From: Ochromonas danica
Taxonomy: Eukaryota > Sar > Chrysophyceae > Chromulinales > Chromulinaceae
NCBI GenBank assembly: GCA_015146655.1
Contig: VKHL01000008.1
Span: 248,001-312,000 of the forward strand
DNA: 64,000 nt
Reading direction: 5' to 3'
Position numbers and translations under genes: made by a program. Positions within the stretch are counted from its first letter, which is position 1. Each line of letters opens with the position of its first letter. Shown here one piece after another: positions 36,256 to 48,494 of the stretch. Under the pieces are notes generated by a model. That model saw only the letters and a list, made by a program, of their open reading frames with translations, had not been told where the DNA came from and ran no database searches.

Positions 36256-39200
36256 CTATGTGGCAGTGGCTTGGCGGAGAGCAGAATCGACCTCTCTGCT
36301 GAACAGCGCGTCTGCCACTTCTCTGCTCACTGCCTCGATCTCCGAAGTCATCGCCTTGTGAACACGTTGATAAAGCAGATCGCACTCCAATTCTAAATGG
36401 CAGCGAATTGCTCGACGACTTCGATCCGTTTGAATCTGCATCTGCAAAAGCTGAGTTGATTTATCAAGGGAAGTGGGCTCGATGATGAGCTGATCAATCT
36501 CTTGCTGGAGCTTGTACCGCAGGAAAGCCAGCACGGATTTGGTGGACGTCAAGGGTAGGATGGAAGCAGCTAGTTGACCGCAGCGGTCAAGACCCAGATA
36601 GTTGTCTGGTATCGTGATGTTTGGATGGGAATTGGCCAAGTGAGAGATATGAATTGCAACGCAGAGCTCCTCCAATCTATTCACGCACAGTCACGGGTAA
36701 ATCAAATAGCCTTCTGACTAAAGATACAATGGCTTACCGGTCGCTGAGAATGAACAGCATGGTTTGTTCACTAGGATGGAGTGAAGCCTCTCGCACAAGT
36801 CGCTCTGCCTTCACGTGGAATCCATAAGAATCCTAAACAAGTCCAATACTATTAGCAACACATGTTGACCACAGTCGAATTAGTCAGCATTACCTGAGGT
36901 TCAGCTTGACTCAAGGCAGTGCGCAATTGCAAATCATCCTCCGCGATCACACCAAGAAGCTTGTCCAACTGCAAAGAAAATCACCAGAAGAAGATCAATG
37001 AGAGTGACGAAAACAGTAAAGTCCGCAAATCAATTTGTGTTACCGTCTCAGTGGCTGTGGGAAGACTCGGAGGCGTTATCGGCAGAATAGCGGGACCGCC
37101 CTCCTCAGAGGAAAGATCGTCTTCTGCTTCGCCTCCTTGTATTAGCTGCTGGTCACCGCTTTTCTCTTCCAGTGACATTGAAAGAGAGGTTTCCTCTTCA
37201 TGATCGTGGCTTTTGCTGTCTGGTGAAGTCAATGAATCTTCTCCATGCTTCGCTTCATCTTCCTCGCCCTCGAAACTGTCAAAGTCTCCATATTTAGCAT
37301 CATCCTCCTTCTCTTCAAACTGATAGACGGATTGCTCAGACTGCAAAGGTTCAACAGACACTTCAGGAGAAGGAGAAGGGGTAACGCGATGGTCCACTTT
37401 GCTTCCCTCTTCAGCAGCTTTCTCGTCGAAGGATGGACTGATTGAATGCGATTGCTCGCGGGAAATTGCAACAGGCGGACTTTCATTCTCTGCTTCTTGG
37501 CAATCAAGAATGGCATTCTCGATGAGATAACGAAGAATGGCTTCTTCGATCAGCCTCACTTTGTCTTGGTCCTTTGGCAGAGCTGGTGTCTCATTCACAG
37601 TCTCCATGTCCTCGTAACTCTCCGAGCTCTCGTCCACTGCAGGTCTCAACTGCTCCTCTGAGGACTTTTCCACTTCGTCTTCAACTATTTCCTCCTCGAT
37701 TAGATCCTCCACTTCGTTGAGAATATCATCCAAACTATCGTCCAAAATCAATGGTTTCTTGGCAGCTCCCATGGAGGGTAGAACTTCTGCCTCCTTAGCC
37801 TTCAAATCTATAATGTCAACATCGCTATCCTCATCAAAGGAGAACGGTCCATCGACAGTGTCTGTAGAAACATCAATCAGAGCCATTGGTGCGGCTGAAT
37901 GAGCTGGCGGTTGTACATGGTCAGAGGTCGCAGGGGAAACGGGAAGTTCGTCGACATGCTTAGCCGTAACTTCAGACAAATCAGCACCCTCGTGAAGCTC
38001 TACAGAAGCTTCTTCTTGAGAAATGTAAGATAACGAAGATAGACGACCCTCTGTATAAATCGAGTTCTTCATCGGAGTAACGTCCTCACTGTGTACAAGC
38101 TCGATATCATCACCAGAGAGCTCCAAGGCGGAGTCGGTAGTTGTGACCTCCGCAATTCCTTTATGACTGGAATGGTCTACGACTGTCTCAGCAGATGGCG
38201 CAACATCTGTCGCGGGAGGAGGTAAGGTATGGCTGGAGAGGGAAGCTTGGCTGTGATCTTCGCTGTCTTCAAAGCCAGTCAGACTCAGATCATCTCCTTC
38301 CCATTTTTGGTGTACTGGGTCATAATGCATCTGGCCAACGTTGCTTGTACTGGCCTGCTGGATGATCTTCACCCTGTTCAACGCCTGATTCGGATCGAAC
38401 CCTTCCAAGTCGATCGAGTCACCGTGGTCGTGATTGTCCAGTACACCAGGAGATTCGGGCTCGACATTTGCAACATCTTCCAAATGATCACGAGGAGAAG
38501 TTGGTGGCGATAAGGCGGTAATTTGAGCGGGAGCGAGTGGTTCCTCTGGTTCGTCATCATCGTCGTCTTCCAACACTTCCTCGAGTTCCTCGGGAAGCTC
38601 TTCTTCAACCTCTTCTTCGAAACCTTCGCTCTCGTAGCTTTCCTCTTCTCTCTCTGCTGCTTTCGTTGTTTCCACCAAAGTAACAGAGGGTACAACAAGG
38701 GAAAGAGGAGTTGGAGAAGCATCAACACTGTCAGGGAAGTCGTCAAACTCATCATCGTATTCGTCTTCCGCCTCAAGTTCATCCTCTTTCGGCTGCAAAG
38801 GTGCCTCTTCTCCCTCACTCTCCATGAAGGAAGACTCAGCGGCAGAAATGCTAAATCTCTCATCCTCTTCTGCAAAATGAACACGATGTTGTTGCTGTTG
38901 AGGCTGTTGTTGCACAGAAGGCATCTTGTTGATGAGCGGGGGCATATCAGACAAATCAGCGAGGCGACTATGAGGTTTGGTGGGCTCGTCTGCCCCCGCC
39001 ACGGGTTTCTCCGTCGAGGAAACAAGAGCATACTGAGGTCTCTCCTCGAGCGATTGGCTAGTTGTTTCAACTCTCGCAGAGCTTTCCATTTCATTATCTG
39101 CAGTGCGTGAACTATCCTCAAAAAGCATAGATGAGCTTCCTTCTAACAAGTCTGCAGACTGTTCTGGTTCATTGAACTCCTCCCCATCATCTTCATCTTC

Positions 39201-42200
39201 TTCTTCATCATCATCGTCGAACTTGCTCACATCCACAACCTTCTCGTCAGCTTCTACACCTTCCTCTCCTCTCTCTTCCAACTCTTCCTCGATCTCTTCA
39301 GACACTTCTTCTATTAACTCGCTCTCTTCCTCACCCTTTGCTGCTTCTTCTTCTTTCTTGTAGTCTTTCTCTGCTGATGCCACAGAAACATGTGTTGTGA
39401 CCTCTGTGCTCTCTTCCTTCTGCTTCAAATCCGCCTCGATCTTCACAGGAAGCATCGCTAACGAACTCTTGCTGTGCATTGTTTCCTCAAAAGACTCGTC
39501 ATAATCTTCCTCTTCTTCTTCCTCCTCCTCCTCCTTCTCTTCTGGCGCTCTTTCTTCTTGAGTTTGGTCCTCAGCGGGGATGATCTTCTCTTCGGACAGA
39601 GCAATCTGAGAAGAAGACTTGGCAAAGGTGTCTTCGTAGTATTCTTCTTCGTGGTTCGAATATTCTGATTCATCCAGTTTATTTAGCGCATCTCGTTTGT
39701 TCAAGTCATCCGCGAATGATGTGGATGCTTGGTCCGCCTCTAACTCCTCCATATCCACAATTTCTTCGCTGATCTCCACTTCTTCTTCTTCTTCCTCGTC
39801 ACTTCGAGCTTTAACTGCGATCGTGGTTTGTGCAGGCAGCCGACTATCAGCCAATTCATGAGATTCAATCGGGAAGGAAGAAGAAAACGAGTCGTCATAC
39901 TTCTCGGACAAAGTTGTGGCTTCTACAACGGGTACACTGGCCGCCACCACGTTCACAAGATTCTCTGACTGACTTGCTGTGGTCAGGAAGCTGTCCTCAT
40001 AAAGTGCCGAGCTTCTCTCTGTGGCATTCAGACTCGTCTCCAGCGCCTCCACGCCTCCAACAGCATGGACACCCTGCTCACTGTACTCTCCCTCCCCATC
40101 ATCTTCATCTTCTTCTTCATCATCATCGTCGAACTTGCTCACATCCACAACCTTCTCGTCAGCTTCTACACCTTCCTCTCCTCTCTCTTCCAACTCTTCC
40201 TCGATCTCTTCAGACACTTCTTCTATTAACTCGCTCTCTTCCTCGCCCTTCGCTTCTTCTTCTTTCTTGTAGTCTTTCTCTGCTGATGCCACAGAAACAT
40301 GTGTTGTGACCTCTGCGCTCTCTTCCTTCTGCTTCACATCTACCTCGATCTTCACAGGAGGCATCGCTAACGAACTCTTGCTGTGCATTGTTTCCTCAAA
40401 AGACTCATCATAATCTTCCTCTTCTTCTTCCTCCTTCTCTTCTGGCGCTCTTTCTTCTTGAGTTTGGTCCTCAGCGGGGATGACCTTCTCTTCGGGCAGC
40501 GCAACCTGAGAAGAAGACTTGGCAAAGGTGTCTTCATAGTATTCATCTTCATTCTGGCTATCACTGACATGTTTCTCTTCAACAGATGCAGTCTGTGTGA
40601 ATGACTTGGCGAAGGTATCTTCGTAAACATCTTCCTCATATCCGCTTTCCTCTTCTTGTCTCTGCCGGTGGTGTGTATCTTCTTCTTCATAAGGTTGCTT
40701 GGAAAGTGCCAGAAAGGAATCCTCAGCCGCTTGGCTGAATTCTTCTACAACGTCTTCTTCAATCTCCTCAGAGATGTCTTCATCTTCATGCTCTGCTATG
40801 GGTGAATCTCTTCGTCCACTAATAGCAGGCACATTCTCATAAGAATCTATAACCCCAGCAGATTTCGAGACAAAACTGTCTTCATAGCGTTCTGACGGCT
40901 CCTCCTCCTTGCCCGAGAGTTCAGCTTTGGACAAGTTACGCGCTGGTTCCAAGCCTTTGCTTTGGGAGTCGAACGAGTCGTCGTATTCTTCTTCCTCGTG
41001 CTCATCGGGCTCCTCTTCGATGGAGGTTCGGATAGAAGGAGAAAGACGAGATAGATCAGGGACAGCCTGTGATATCTTGCTTGCTGAAGCAAAACTGTCT
41101 TCATAGGCTTCGCTTACTTCACCGCCAGCGAAGAGTTTGACAGGCCCTGATTGTGACTGAGGCAAGGATGTAAAGGTTTCCGCATAATGGTCTTCTTCAT
41201 CTTCCTCATCTTTCTCTTCCACGTCCCCATGGCTGTCATCGGAGGTGAAACCTTTCTCTTCTTCAATAGAACTGGAATGACGGGATGAAGTAACCTCTGC
41301 TTCCTCGGGGATCTCTTCTTCGAAATCCTCTTCAAAATGTTGTTTCGATGAGTGAATGCTATCTTCTTCATAGAAATCTTCGTCATAATCTCTGTTTGCA
41401 GAAGCAGAAGCTTTCAAAGTAGCCTCCTCCACGGAATAGTCGTCATTTTCATATTGCTTGGACCATTGATAGCTGTGCTTGTCTTCATCATCAGATATCT
41501 GCTTGACTTCCTCTTCGATTCCATCCTCCGCTGAGTCATAGTTCTCATCCTCGTATCGCTCAGATATTCCCTCTGTCTCTTCCTCTTTCTCAGGCAATTC
41601 GTGTTCTTCCTCAATACTCTCGTCATCAGCTCCATACTTGACTTCATCTGCAACTTCCTCTGCAAGTGAGAAATCTCTTCTGGAGACAAAGGTGTCTTCA
41701 TAGTTATTGTCCTCCGGGATGGAAACAGAAGCAAGCATCGATCCTCTTCCTCTTGTTCCAGTCGTCGCCTCGAAGGTGTCTTCATAGTCCACACTCTCTT
41801 TCTCAACTTCAACTGTATCAGCAGATGCTGCGACGTCATGCTTCTTGGAAGACAGGGTGCTAGCAAAGGTATCTTCATAATCTACCGCATCGTTATCCTG
41901 GCGTTCTGAGCCACTGTGACTATCTCCATATAGATGGTGTTTATAGTCACGATCAAATACAACTGCTTGACGAGATTGTCCCGCAAGCCTTGAGTCAGAC
42001 TTAGAAACAAACGTGTCTTCATAATCGTACTGAACACTGTCTTCCTCTTGGATCGACCGATGGCTTAGGCGACTTCTAGCAACAGTATCTTCTTCAGAGG
42101 ATATACTTCTCCTATTAACTTCCGTCAGATCTTTCTCCTCTTCTTCGCTCTCGTCCACTTCATACTGGGTGCAAGCATCTTGTTTCAAAGGCGCGGGCGA

Positions 42201-45200
42201 CTCACTTGATTGTGGCTTCTCCGATGGGATCAAAGGATAGTCTTTATCTTGGTCCTGTTCTATTTCCTTGTCTTCCGCCACTGCTACTAAATTGGCGGCA
42301 TCATGGAAGACCTTAGACAGCTCCAAATGGTAGAGCTCTTCAAAGCGCCTTCGCTCTTGAAAGATCTCCATGGGCGTGGAGATGTTCATGGAGATGACTT
42401 GATCAAGCCACGCGAGACGTTCGCGATGCTTTTGTTCAATGAGATGAATTTTCTGGCGCTGGACTTTCTCTGCTTCGCCTATTGCTATGGGCATATACTG
42501 GGCTTGAATAGCTTCATGCTTTGTATAATAGTGACTATCAGGAGCAGTGGATGTTACAGGAGCTGTTGTACTCATTGCAGCACTGGATGGGAATTTCATT
42601 GGAGATGTAGCAATGGATTCATAACTGGGTGGATCTCCATCGACATTTGGTTGTTGCGAGAGGTGGGAGTCCACCTGCACTGAGCGATTGAGCTTATCTT
42701 CAGATAAACGAGCGAACGGTTCCCTTCTCCTCTCTTCAAAATCAAATACTGGGTCATCATATTGGATTGTTTCAAGGTTTTCATCAAGCCTCTGCACGGG
42801 AGGGTGTCCTGCAAGAGCAGCAGGAGGAGATTCCAGATAGTGCATTGCTTGCAAACTTTCCATTCCACCATGAAGGGCCTGAAGATTAAAATTGAATGTC
42901 TCTTGCCGTTCAAGCTGGCGTTGCTGCTCCACCTTCATGTACATGTCCAGCAATTTCTCGCTTTGCTCCATCGCAATCTCCGCGGCGTGCAAGTTTTCAT
43001 GAACATGATCAATAGACTTTCTAGCTTTCTCTTGCTTGGAGCTGGCAACTCCACTTGATGAATGCCTACTGCCTTCTTTCGACGATTGTAAATGGTGTTC
43101 TTTGGAGTGCCTGCGGCTTTCTCTATCATGGCGAGCAGAAGAACTGCGAGGTGGCTGTTGTTGCACATGCTGCTGTCGAGCTTGCGAGTGCAAATGCTCT
43201 TGAAGCATATTGGGAAACATGCCATTAATATCCTCTTGAAGGCCGTGCAACTCTAGCGTGGCTAAAAATAAATCATCTTGGCGCTGCAGTTCCCTTTCCA
43301 TCTGCAGTCGGAGCGCAGCAGCATTGTTGCGTGGAGGGCTTCGCTGCTGAGGCTTGGCAATTGCTTCCAAGTTAGCCAATGATTCAGCTTGAGTGAGCGG
43401 TACTTCCTCCGCTGTCGCTTTGCGATATTTATCAAGAGAGATTCGGTTCTTTGGTGGATCCTCCCAGTCACTATGCTTTAGTTCAACTTTATAATCAAAG
43501 CCCTTTGTTTCCTCCTGGCCGCCAATTGTCGATGGGCTCTCAATAGAATTGTCTTTCATAGCGTATGATAGATATGGGTCTTCATTGTTGGGCAGATGTT
43601 GTGCGGCAATAGATCTCTCATGAGGATAGTTTGAGACTTGTGGTGATTGTTGAGGCTCAAATTGCGGTACTGTAGGCTTCTTCTTCACTTGATTCTTGTA
43701 GAGTCGATACAACGCATAGGCAGCACCATAGTCTTGATCTTCTTCTGCATCTTGGCAGCCTCGAATGGCTGCTCTTTCCTCGTCTGAGTCAATAAAATAT
43801 TTATTGCCATCATAGATTCTGTCGGAATAGTTCACAATGATCGGTTTTGTAGGTTTTGCAATCAAAGGTTTGCCAGCAGCCAGAGAAGAATCATTCATCA
43901 TGGCGGGCTGCTGTTGCCTTGCTGTCTGCTCCGGAAGGTTACGTGGTACGGTGGGCACCACAATAGAATGATTTGATCTGGGTTGTGTTTCTACTTTCGG
44001 CAATTGTATATTTAGCTTGGCGGCAAAGGAGTCGGGGATAGAAACACCTAGAGAGGAAGCTTTGTTCTGGTAGAAGAGTCCAGCTAAACGGTCTGACAAA
44101 CTCTGTCTAATTTGAGGAATATTTTGAGCACCATCTTCAACCTCATCTATTACTTCGGGTAGTTCTTGGACATCGCGATAGTTCAGAGAGTTGGAAGAAT
44201 GGGCATCTGATTGTTGACCATTTTCTCTTTGGGTGATTGGCTCGAATGCTCGAGCTGCTATAGGTGCCGAACTGGATGGCTTTAAATCATCCTCCTCTTC
44301 TAAATATCGTCGATTAGGAGTGAGTGGACGGGTGGAAGATCGACGCATGGGCACTTTGGGACCAGTCTCCATGATATGATCTTCCAGTTCTTCGCTATGG
44401 TCTGTTCCCAGCATGTCATCATCGTTTTGCGAATAACGACGATTTGGCGTACCAAAAGCGACAGAATAAGAGCCGTCAGATTGTCTTGATTTAACATGCA
44501 GACTATTGGTGGATCGGATTTCTGTGCAAATGTATCAGCAAACGACAATTAATACAACAGCAGGTCAGTACTGAGGAAACTACTTCACCCACCTTCGCGG
44601 CTTGACTTCGCCTTCCTTTTCTCTATCGAAGAAGATCTCTTCTTTTCGTCCACTAACGCTTGGGATGAACGGGTGGCTCGACTGCTAGGAGTGGGTTTTC
44701 TCTCTTGAGACTTCGAGATGCTGCGGCTTCTGGGCTGCTTGGACTCAAGAAGTTTGCTACTGCGCCCTCTAATGTCGCGTGCACGATCGATAGAGTCCTT
44801 GGCATTCACTAAAGATGGTCTCTTAGACGAGGATGTGCTTCGTTTCGCTGTGGAAGGGCCGCCAGGACCTCCACTTCGAAGTGTCCGTTCATTGTCCATG
44901 CCGTCGATCATCACCACGCGATGAGAGGGAATGACAGTTTTCTCGCCCATCTTGTCGACCGATTTGTTCATCAGACTGCGAGTTCCTCCGTATAACTTAA
45001 TGGGTTCCAACGGCTTGCTGCCGTGTGTGACTGATTTGGACGATTCCTCAGCAACGGATTGACGAATACCAGGAAAAGGGATGGTATCTTGACCTGATAT
45101 TGCTGATGATGGCACAAAAGATCGAAAAGCTGGCAAAACATCCATAGGCGCAGTTTTGCTTTCCCAGTGTGGATCTGGAAATCGTTCGTTGTTGTCAAAG

Positions 45201-45586
45201 AGCGGAGGCTCAGGCAAAAGGTCTTCCTCATCAAAACTTGTCACTCTTTGCCGCAAGGGCGACGAATAATAATTATTTCTATCTGAATTTGGTGCCTCTG
45301 CGGCTTTATTTAAGGAAGGTTTGGGCTGTGGCTTGGGGTGCCAGTTGAGTTGCCGTATTTTCTCTTTTAAGCTCTCCAGCTTCTGATTCTTTCCCTCTTT
45401 CTGCTTCACTTCTTCTTTCTTGACAACTACGGGATCATGACTTGCTTTGAGAAACTCTTTGCCTTTTTCTCGTAACCTCATTTTCTGTTGCTCTGCGATA
45501 TGAGCGAGTTGCTCCTTCACCTCATCCAACTTGGACTTCACTTTATTAGGATGGTAGCCATTATCTTTTCTGCCTTTCCCCAACAT
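36256..45586 (-). CDS. Very large acidic YEDTF-repeat, coiled-coil protein
   Basis: Five exons (44593..45586, 37044..44521, 36894..36968, 36738..36832, 36256..36676) with introns of 71, 75, 61 and 61 nt give 3,020 residues. The N-terminal part is basic and serine-rich with helical segments (KLDEVKEQLAHIAEQQKMR). TPNRRY occurs twice around the start of exon 2. A helical region follows (LRLQMERELQRQDDLF; IEQKHRERLAWLDQ). Then comes a long acidic region with about 16 copies of a short motif close to YEDTFAS or YDDSF, spaced by Glu-rich linkers. The last 210 residues, split over the small exons, look folded (QLRTALSQAEPQ, LAFLRYKLQQEIDQL). The composition recalls centrosomal or microtubule scaffolds such as CEP350, but I cannot prove homology. 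It lies divergent to the TCAIM-like gene. Confidence 0.85.
39180..39655 (-). repeat. Internal duplicated block, C-terminal copy
   Basis: This block of the acidic protein gene is nearly identical to 40092-40555, about 900-912 bp away. Both encode YYEDTFAKSSSQ, IPAEDQTQEERAPEEK, DYDESFEETMHSKSSLA, THVSVASAEKDYKKEEE, EEVSEEIEEELEERGEEG and DEKVVDVSKFDDDDEEEDED. This copy has extra Glu codons in the acidic run. The similarity extends through synonymous positions, which points to a recent duplication or gene conversion. Confidence 0.9.
40092..40555 (-). repeat. Internal duplicated block, N-terminal copy
   Basis: This is the partner of 39180-39655. Differences include ALPEEKV against ALSEEKI and LAMPPVKIEVD against LAMLPVKIEAD, and a shorter Glu run, a net difference of 12 bp between block ends. 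The frame is kept in both copies. Confidence 0.9.
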
Positions 45587-45717
45587 TTCTTTCTCTTAAT
45601 AAAATATAGAATAAGACACAAGACAGACTAGGGATCGAAGCCCTCGATCACGACGGGCATAAAGTAATACAAAGAGATGGAGATGATTTGAAAAGCTCCT
45701 CTCCGTGACCGTTTTTG
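45587..45717. promoter_or_regulatory. Compact divergent promoter between the acidic repeat gene and TCAIM-like gene
   Basis: Only 131 bp separate the two start codons, so the promoters must overlap. I see no clear TATA or CCAAT element. Confidence 0.4.
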
Positions 45718-47496
45718 ATGGTCAGAATACCATTTTACGGCCGGAAAAACAAGTTTGCCACTCATTTTCCCGTTTTATCCATCATTTGCCCACGATTTGC
45801 AACCTTCTCAACAGAGTGGGTTAGCAGATTGGAAATGCAATCAAGCCGCAGGTTAGCAAACATATCTGGTCGATGGAGATCTTATTCCACTCCTTTATCA
45901 AGCAGGAGACAGTGGTTGTCATCTCCAGCCATGCAAATCATGAGCATCCTACCTCAGCATCAAGAGTATTATCGTAGCCTCATCAAGAAGTTCATGTTTC
46001 TAGTCCATCCTGATTACTTTTTGAATTTCAAAGTGATGAAAGAAGTCAATAGTCAAAATCTTCGCTTTCTGCAGAATCTCACGGAAAATGCTGGACAGTC
46101 TGTCTCCGTTCCAGCCGAGATGCGCACTTTGATCTTTTACATCAAACCTTCGGAGTTTATGACTGAGCCTCGCAAGGTTAAAGTCTCTTTGCAACGTTTA
46201 GATGAAAGCATAGTGGACATCTTGGATGCGTTGGGCTTGCAGCCGCCTGTGAGACCTCGAGACCTGCTTACTTACACCACAACTCACACGGCCAGCAACA
46301 CCTCGTCGTCGTCTTCCACAGGTCGAGTGTGGGCGACCTATTCGCCTGGGGATATTCCTAGAAGCTACATGGAGAATGAAAGGATTAGCTCGAATACCCT
46401 TTATCTGATGCGATTTCTTGAGTCGTTGGCAGAGCGGAAAGATCTCATTCTCTGGAAAGTTGAGAGAATGAACTTCTTGGCACAAGTTAAGGCTCAGCTC
46501 TTATCTCTGACAGGCTTAAAGGATATTGCATTTCACAACTCTTGGTCATCGCTTAATAATATTCTTTTAATGCAGCGTCTCATATCGGATCTCACAGAGG
46601 AGGAGAATGGTCTTCTGGTAAACTACCTAGCAGACGGGAAGATTAAGAAAATGCTAGAAGGAATGACCTTGGTAGTGCATAACGACCCGATGCAAGAATC
46701 TTCAGTGGACTATGTCGAGCATAAGGTCTTCCTCGACTGCTCCGCCAATGAAGTCTCTGTGGAATGGGTTCATCTTATCATTTCTCTCTCCAGACTTCAA
46801 GGCAGCGATCAGACCATTCTCAGCAGAGATAAAGTATTTCGCTACACAAATGAAATAGAAGGAGTGATCGGAGAAGCGCTTTCTCTATCAGTCGGCCAGG
46901 AGTTGCATGTTAAGATGAGGAAAGGCTTCACGTGCAGCCAGCGAGGGTATTTAACTTTCCTGGCACAAGCTGAACGGTCAGTCCAGGCACTTTCAAGAGC
47001 TGTTGCTCTCACAGATGGAGCTTCTGATAGTAACGATGTGGAAGGTAGAAAGCTACCGAATAGCCCAAAGGGGATCTTTCTTGAGGTTGTGATCGAAGAG
47101 AATCACGGCACAAAGATGCTGTCTGATGGGAATTATCGCTTGGATGCGTATTGCGACTTCCAGAAAGCACTTGAGATGATGCAAAGATGTGCTGAAGACT
47201 GTATCAATTGTCGCAAGTCTTTCCAGGCTCAGAAAGAGAAGCTGAGCTTCCTACAGTTGGAGATTGGTACTCGTCTTGGTGTAAAAAGTATCACGGCGGG
47301 CCTTGGCATCAAGGATGAAATGTTCCTCCAAGCTCTTACAACTATCTATGACTATCTTGCTACCAGAAAGCATCATACAAATCGTGGCGTGTTGAAGCAT
47401 TTAGAAGGATTGGATCTGCGGATAGGGCATTACACGAGCATAGCGGACGATGGGGCTTGTATAATTCCTTGGGATTGTAGTATTGTCGACCTATGA
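45718..47496 (+). CDS. TCAIM: TCAIM-like mitochondrial protein (DUF4460/DUF4461 type)
   Basis: A single exon encodes 592 residues. The first ATG of the frame is at 45718. The N terminus is rich in Arg and Ser with almost no acidic residues and contains RWRSYS, a typical mitochondrial presequence with a likely cleavage point. A J-domain-like helix follows (YYRSLIKKFMFLVHPDYF, then NSQNLRFLQNL), as in the N-terminal DUF4460 of TCAIM. The remaining 400 residues fit the second TCAIM domain by length and order (RIGHYTSIADDGACIIPWDC at the end). TCAIM in vertebrates is a mitochondrial protein linked to T-cell activation and, more recently, control of oxoglutarate dehydrogenase levels. The ancestral role in a protist is unknown. 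Recognition rests on the HPDYF region and overall architecture. Confidence 0.8.
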   Translation: MVRIPFYGRKNKFATHFPVLSIICPRFATFSTEWVSRLEMQSSRRLANISGRWRSYSTPLSSRRQWLSSPAMQIMSILPQHQEYYRSLIKKFMFLVHPDYFLNFKVMKEVNSQNLRFLQNLTENAGQSVSVPAEMRTLIFYIKPSEFMTEPRKVKVSLQRLDESIVDILDALGLQPPVRPRDLLTYTTTHTASNTSSSSSTGRVWATYSPGDIPRSYMENERISSNTLYLMRFLESLAERKDLILWKVERMNFLAQVKAQLLSLTGLKDIAFHNSWSSLNNILLMQRLISDLTEEENGLLVNYLADGKIKKMLEGMTLVVHNDPMQESSVDYVEHKVFLDCSANEVSVEWVHLIISLSRLQGSDQTILSRDKVFRYTNEIEGVIGEALSLSVGQELHVKMRKGFTCSQRGYLTFLAQAERSVQALSRAVALTDGASDSNDVEGRKLPNSPKGIFLEVVIEENHGTKMLSDGNYRLDAYCDFQKALEMMQRCAEDCINCRKSFQAQKEKLSFLQLEIGTRLGVKSITAGLGIKDEMFLQALTTIYDYLATRKHHTNRGVLKHLEGLDLRIGHYTSIADDGACIIPWDCSIVDL

Positions 47497-47876
47497 TAAG
47501 CGTCGACAACTGGGCGAATGGTAGCTTATTGCATTCTAATTAGGTGCTAGCTTGACGAATCAAGAATATCTATTTCATAAGATAAAGTCGTTCATCAAAC
47601 CACTAGTCTAGATATACTATCTGAGGATGAAAAGAGGAAGAGTGTGTAGACTGGACCATATTGGGAGTTATGCTTTTACATAACCCCATAATTCAATATG
47701 CAAAGCATGTGCACTAATTGTGTCATTACCAGCGTTAATAAGAAGGTTTTGGTCTTGTTGACTCGTATAGATCAACTGCTCTAGAGTCGTAACTTCTCAA
47801 CAGAGAAGAGAGACCAGACCAATTGTTGTTAGCTTGCGTGGTGCCAATAATTGTCAATCGTCGCAACGAAATCCAA
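47497..47876. other. Intergenic region between TCAIM-like and MRH genes
   Basis: These 380 bp hold the 3' flank of the TCAIM-like gene and the 5' flank of the MRH gene, both plus-strand. The phrase GAGTGTGTAGACTGGACCATAT (47640-47661) resembles GAGTGTTCAGACTGGACTATG at 36240 near another gene end. Nothing else stands out. Confidence 0.4.
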
Positions 47877-48494
47877 ATGTTGGGACTGATCTGTTTGCTC
47901 TTTCTTTGCTTTCTGTTGGTTATATCAATCGAAGCATCAGGTCATGTGAAGATCTCAGAAGGTGTGGACAAGCCGCAAGTCATGGGACAGTCACCTGACA
48001 GTGTTCCACTTGTCTTCACTCCACCCGCAGCTTTCACTGGCCCTCAGAGCCTGTACTTCCTCAGCAGCGCTTGTGTCCGAGAAAGCTTTGATCGATGGGA
48101 GTACGAAGTTTGTCCTTTTCGTAACATCACTCAGCGGAGAATTAATGGAAACAAAAACTATCTCTTGGGTGTGTGGGGTCATTGGGTGGAGGACCAACCA
48201 CACGCTTTCCATCATATGCTCTATGGCCATGGGAAGGGATGCAGTAGTGATGTCCCTTCTGACGATAAGAATGCCTCTCCTGAACACGCCATGGCCCATC
48301 TTTATCTTCAGTGTCGAGAGTCTCGGACAGCGCCAGTGCCAGAGCGAGTAGCAGGGGAAGGAAGCAATCATGGAAGAATGCTCAAGATCACTTCTGTGCA
48401 AGAGACTAGTCACTGTGTTTACAACATCACTCTTTCTATCCAATTGAACTGTGATGATCTGTCTCATATCCGTGCCAGTGATATGGTATTCTGA
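47877..48494 (+). CDS. Secreted MRH-domain protein, GNPTG/glucosidase II beta-like
   Basis: A single exon encodes 205 residues. The start at 47877 is the only ATG before the domain and gives a clear signal peptide, MLGLICLLFLCFLLVISIEA. The body is one mannose-6-phosphate-receptor-homology domain: YEVCPFRNITQ, then LGVWGHWVEDQPHAFHHMLYGHGKGC, then HLYLQC, then SVQETSHCVYNITLSIQLNC. Cysteine spacing and the YEVCPF.N.TQ and LG.W..W words closely match the gamma subunit of GlcNAc-1-phosphotransferase. Glucosidase II beta and OS-9 carry related domains. MRH domains bind high-mannose N-glycans in the ER/Golgi lumen. There is no KDEL-type ending, so Golgi or secreted location is possible. The exact family is open. 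Confidence 0.8.
   Translation: MLGLICLLFLCFLLVISIEASGHVKISEGVDKPQVMGQSPDSVPLVFTPPAAFTGPQSLYFLSSACVRESFDRWEYEVCPFRNITQRRINGNKNYLLGVWGHWVEDQPHAFHHMLYGHGKGCSSDVPSDDKNASPEHAMAHLYLQCRESRTAPVPERVAGEGSNHGRMLKITSVQETSHCVYNITLSIQLNCDDLSHIRASDMVF

Noticed and set aside
38378-41878. Several 100-250-codon frames, both strands, within the acidic repeat gene
   Set aside because: They come from GAA/GAG-rich repeats read in other frames and give Lys/Arg- or Ser/Leu-rich low-complexity products.
36256-45586. Firm identification of the acidic protein as CEP350
   Set aside because: Composition and acidic short motifs are suggestive, but no diagnostic domain such as CAP-Gly was found, so I kept it uncharacterised.
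45629-45652. GGGATCGAAGCCC, resembling a tRNA T-arm
   Set aside because: No D-arm, anticodon arm or matching acceptor stem upstream. It is likely a chance hairpin in a short promoter.
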